64,000 nt of DNA from Pseudisothecium myosuroides (Eukaryota > Streptophyta > Bryopsida > Hypnales > Lembophyllaceae): positions 16,433,296 through 16,497,295 of the forward strand of contig OX637292.1 in NCBI GenBank assembly GCA_951799445.1. Direction: 5' to 3'. The notes below the pieces were generated by a model. That model was not told where the DNA came from. It saw nothing but the letters and a program-made list of their open reading frames with translations, and searched no databases. A program made the position numbers and the translations under genes. Positions 60,011-64,000 of this stretch are shown here, in pieces (within the stretch, counting starts at the first letter, position 1; every line of letters starts with the position of its first letter).

Positions 60011-61000
60011 TGCTAAGTAGTGTCACTATGTTAGCTTAAATTTAAAGAGACCTACTTGTCCTGCCCTAAACCTATAAAATAAAGCAACATATTGCTCAAA
60101 CCCTTGTTGCTATGAACCTTTTTATTGGCTAAGTGGTTGGGGTTGAATTTTGTAAAAAAAATGAAGGATTTGAATACAATGATTAATTTTAGGTACGAAT
60201 CCATAGAGATCAATTTAAGAAAGTATACACAAATAGATGCAATTACTTTAGATAGAATTGACAACCAAAAATTTGAGGCTATAGTAAACAAAAATTTGCA
60301 TCACAACTTATCAACATCTATTCACTGGACATCAAATTATAAATGTGTGCCTATAATCATTGATAATATCAGAAATTGGAAGTACATGTAAGGTAGAATA
60401 GAGTCTTCTACTTTGAAGTGTGTAATTGTTCTCTAAGGTGAAAACACCTAAAACTGTCCTTGTATTCTTTGGTGCACCTATTAAAAAGTATTTTATTTAA
60501 TAATAGACATTCACTGAAATTGTCATTTGATGCTTGCAGTATAATGAAGGGGCCTGTATTTGTGGCCATGTATAGAGAACAACAGGAATATGTTTGAGTG
60601 ATTATTGAGTAGATTTGCTCATGATTAAGGCCATATTAGGGACAACTAAATAGTTGCCACTATATCATTAAGGTAACAATGGCAATACAAATTGCCAACA
60701 TGGATTGACTCCAATTACTTAGAAACAAATAGTTATCAGTTTTGGCACAATTTGAGGGCTTCAATATGCCCCTTTCTATTTTTTTTATAGGTAGTGATTG
60801 GCATTGAACGAGGTCAGTAATAGACAAATGTAGGGTGGGTTCAGTGGTCTATACATTTTTTACTTTGAAAAATTATGAAACTCATATAGGTGGTTCAATA
60901 TAATTTTTTTTAAATAAATAAAATAACTTTATATTATGTGTGTGTGTGTGTGTGAAATAATGATTTCGATTTGCTATCAAAAAGAAACACATTCCCCCCA
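60011..61000. other. AT-rich intergenic DNA with a TG microsatellite
   Basis: (TG)9 at 60937-60954. A short frame at 60125-60391 has no features. No gene is supported. Confidence 0.4.
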
Positions 61001-61915
61001 TTAACTCTTAGTTCTATTTTCCCCTTGGGAGACAAGATGGATTTTGGACAAGTACCTACGGTCTCGATATTTGCTTTGATTTTTTGAATTTTTTTGTGAA
61101 GATAGAAAGACACATTAGCTTTCCAAAAATATAATTTTTATTTCAATCGAAGTAGAACAACAAAAATTATGACATAGAAAAGTCCATTTTTTAGTTTGGC
61201 AAGCAAAAAAATGCCCTCCAAAAGACTTAAAATATAAACTTAATTTTTTTTTTGTGTATAAATTACATTTTTATCTATATGGAAAGCTTTGATTCATTCT
61301 AGTTGAATTTGCTAGGTGAAAGTTATGGACAATCTTGTTTTTTAGGCAATTAGAGCATTTTCTTCAAAAAATAACTTATACAATTCATTTTTTATCTCAA
61401 TTTTCACAATTTTTCAAAAAAAAAATTTCACAAGGTTGAGATCTTTTGCTAGAACAATCTCACCATTGAGATTAATGTATTTTAATTCCATCTTAAAGTT
61501 ATTAACAATTTAGATTTTCATTCAATCTTAAAACTACTTCTATTTAATAATTTTTTAGTGAGTAAAAACTAAGTGGGTTCTTTTTTAATTATTTTTTCTA
61601 GACTCTTTTCTTCATCATATAAAATTAGAAATTCAAAATTAGTGGAGTAAAAATTTTAAATTATAAAGGTTCAAAGCCAAAAAATGTAGTTGTGGAAAGT
61701 GCAAAAACACTTATTTTTCCTTTACTTTAAATGCAAATATCTTGCAAAATACATGGTCAAAGTTTCTAAAATTTCTTCCCAAATTTTTTACATTAGTCTC
61801 CTACAGTTAGATATGTAAGTTCCTCCATTTTTAAATTTTTTTTGCTCTTTGCTATAGAAATGGTAGTTTTGTGTGGTTATTGATGGAAAAGGAGCCTCAC
61901 GACTTCAAGGGTTCA
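61001..61915 (-). mobile_element. ~920-bp TTAA family, copy G (reverse orientation)
   Basis: TTAA at 61001-61004, then CTCTTAGTTCTATTTTCCCC. The right end is decayed (CTTCAAGGG then TTCA at 61912-61915). The interior is collinear with the reverse of copy A: GGAAAGCTTTGATTCATTC, AGTTATGGACAATCTTG and AGAACAATCTCACCATTG. About 907 bp. Confidence 0.62.
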
Positions 61916-64000
61916 AGACAGCTTGCAACTAAGTTGAATTCTTTATTTTAATAGTTTTAGGTGTTTTCAAATTAGAGTCATTGACAATGTTATAGTAATT
62001 TGTGTCTATTATCATCAATTGCAAATGACATCTCTTTTAGATTTTGTTGTAATAAGCTCACCCATCTTCAAAGAATTGTTTGCTAATGTAGGTTTGCATG
62101 TTTGTAGCTAGAAAGTAATATATACAGTAAGTGGATGGTAGACGGCCATAATAAATTCTCTTTGGGATCCAATATATTCATTGTTGCCACACTACAAAGA
62201 GGTTTGTGACAGCTCTAAAAGCATCGGTTTTATACTTTGTTTGGCTTTTCTTGTTCTTTGGCCTAATGCCTCATGGAAGAATTGCGGGGGAGACAAATGC
62301 TTCACCTCTTTGGTCTAGTGTACATTTCGGCACTTTTTGTATTGATTAAGGTTACTACACTTGAAACCAATCTATTTAAATTCTTGCCTACAATGTACTA
62401 TTATTAATAAAAATTTAGGATTAGTTTTAAAAACACCTATTTTTAGTACTTTGAAAATTCATAGTTTATACATATAGTGTCCAAAAATTCATTCTAATAG
62501 GAAAGAAAGAAGAACATAATAGTAGGAACCATGTTCATTTGCTTTCAATCCAATGGGTCTTTTTAATCTTGAATGCAAATACACGCATTGGAGGGGTCTC
62601 TACCACCATTATTAATCCAACTATAATATAATAGGGTCAAATGACTTGAGAATTTCTAGAAGAAAAAATATGCAAGGACTTCTTCCTAACAATGGCATCA
62701 ATGATGGATTTCTCCACCTAGATTCATGAAGGTCCATGAGGCTTTCATAGTTGAGCAATTGCCACATATGTTGTACAAAAAATACCACAATGATCTTTCA
62801 TATTGGAGATTCTTACATTTTAGTATATCAACGTTGGTTTTCGATTATGTAAACTACTTGCAAGGAATGGCCGTTGATTTCTTGGGCAGGTTTTGCACCA
62901 TAAATGCCCAATTTTGCAGGTTGGTCCCCATCATCAGGCATTTCGGATTTTACATCCACCATCAAATTTTCATCTCAATAATTCATCTAATTTTGTAGAT
63001 TGCGTCCAGTAGTTTAAACTAGGAAATGATCCTTATCATCAAACATTGCACCAAATAATCAAGTCTCCTCATCAACCAATTATTTGGCACCATGCCCACC
63101 TTTGCAAGTATTGCCCTATACAAATCAATCTTTTGTAGATATCCAACAGTGACCAATAATCTATTAGCAAACTCATAATGCCAAGTCCGGTTTTCAAGGC
63201 AGATTTGGCACCATTGCATTGGAGAGTCAAAAGTAGGTTATGAGTTAGCTCATCCCCAAATGGAAAATTTCACTTAAGTGGCACCAGTACAACTCTATGT
63301 TGCATCCAGCACGGCCCTATGTTGGCTGCTTCGGTTAGTTCTATTTGATGATGAGCTAGCGCCCATCATTGGGTGGCTTGGCTTTTGGCCTGACTTCTTA
63401 GGTTTTAACTGAAAATTTAAAAAAGTAGAAATTTAGTAGTGAGAAAATGCTTTCAAAAAAGAATTTCCGCCAAGGGCTGGTCCTTCTGGTTCTGTGTACT
63501 GTTTCCCCTGCAATGGAAGTGTTCCATGTGTTTCAAGAAAAAAAAAAAAAAAAATGGGTTATGAGTGATAACCAAGCCCTTTGATTTGGAAAAAGCACAC
63601 AAATGGACACTTGAGATGAAGTATCACCTTGGCATTATGTCCCATAATGCAGTTTTTCATATAAGTTCTGTAGAATTTTAGATGATTAAATAATTCGCTT
63701 TATATATGAACACTTTCAGAATAAAGATTTTTGATAATTCTATTACGAGTTCCACAATATGATCAAACAGAATGGTCAATTTCAAATCATGCATCATTGA
63801 TTTTAATTCATGGAACCAACGATCGAGACCTACATCCACCGAATCCTGATACGACAGAGAGGGTGCGCAATCCAGAGACACTATCAAAAATCGTCCTGGA
63901 CATTCCTCACTGCTACATATGTAGACGCACATAGATCGCAAGCAAAAGGCTCAGGATTACAGTTATGTTGATTTTCATCACCAATTTCAGGCTTTGATGG
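61916..64000. other. Gene-free region to the window end
   Basis: AT-rich with scattered short frames. 62.85-63.25 kb has repeated GGTGCCAAAT/GGTGCAAAAC words on the minus strand and may be decayed coding DNA, but nothing is firm. A run of about 17 A lies at 63539-63555. Confidence 0.35.

Noticed and set aside
62870..63230. Possible decayed PPR-like or repeat-protein gene on the minus strand
   Set aside because: Recurring GGTGCCAAAT words are seen, but no frame runs through and no motif is diagnostic.

Overview
The window looks like nuclear DNA of a land plant, most likely a non-seed plant such as a bryophyte or lycophyte. That lineage is an inference. The evidence is a plastid-type argininosuccinate synthase with an N-terminal transit-peptide-like extension, a plant-type VTI1 SNARE, GT-AG introns in every gene, AT-rich intergenic DNA, low gene density and many small inverted-repeat transposons. 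No rRNA or tRNA gene and no CRISPR array was seen.

Layout: 0.1-0.6 kb carries a short minus-strand reading frame broken by one stop behind a TATA box. 4.3-7.5 kb is a five-exon VTI1 v-SNARE gene (minus). 11.2-14.1 kb is a nine-exon argininosuccinate synthase gene (minus, 485 aa). 21.6-22.1 kb is a small secreted-protein gene of unknown function (minus). 43.2-49.5 kb is a complete-ended piggyBac DNA transposon whose transposase is dead. 51.1-57.8 kb is a long gene of about 13 exons (plus) for a coiled-coil, Gln-rich protein with a compact conserved C-terminal domain. The rest is gene-poor.

The gene-poor DNA is mostly miniature transposons. One family of about 920 bp is flanked by TTAA with ends like CCCCTAAAGG. 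It has at least five near-complete copies and several fragments, and appears to be a non-autonomous piggyBac-type family. Others include a Tourist-like MITE with TTA duplications, a TA-flanked mariner-type MITE beside a Harbinger-like one, a Stowaway-like element, two MULE-like MITEs with 10-bp duplications, several unassigned inverted-repeat elements and several minisatellite arrays.

The most unusual item is the 6.3-kb piggyBac element. It has exact TTAA duplications, an 11-bp perfect terminal inverted repeat, a transposase with an N-terminal Tudor/SH3-like segment and an AT-hook, an in-frame TGA, and Asn in place of the second catalytic Asp. It lies just upstream of the leader of the 51-58 kb gene, inside a locally duplicated host sequence. 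A paralogous empty site for one ~920-bp element (17.4-18.3 kb) is present at 9.29 kb and confirms the TTAA insertion mode. The four host genes belong to unrelated processes (endomembrane fusion, arginine synthesis, a secreted protein, an unknown nuclear or cytoplasmic protein) and form no cluster.
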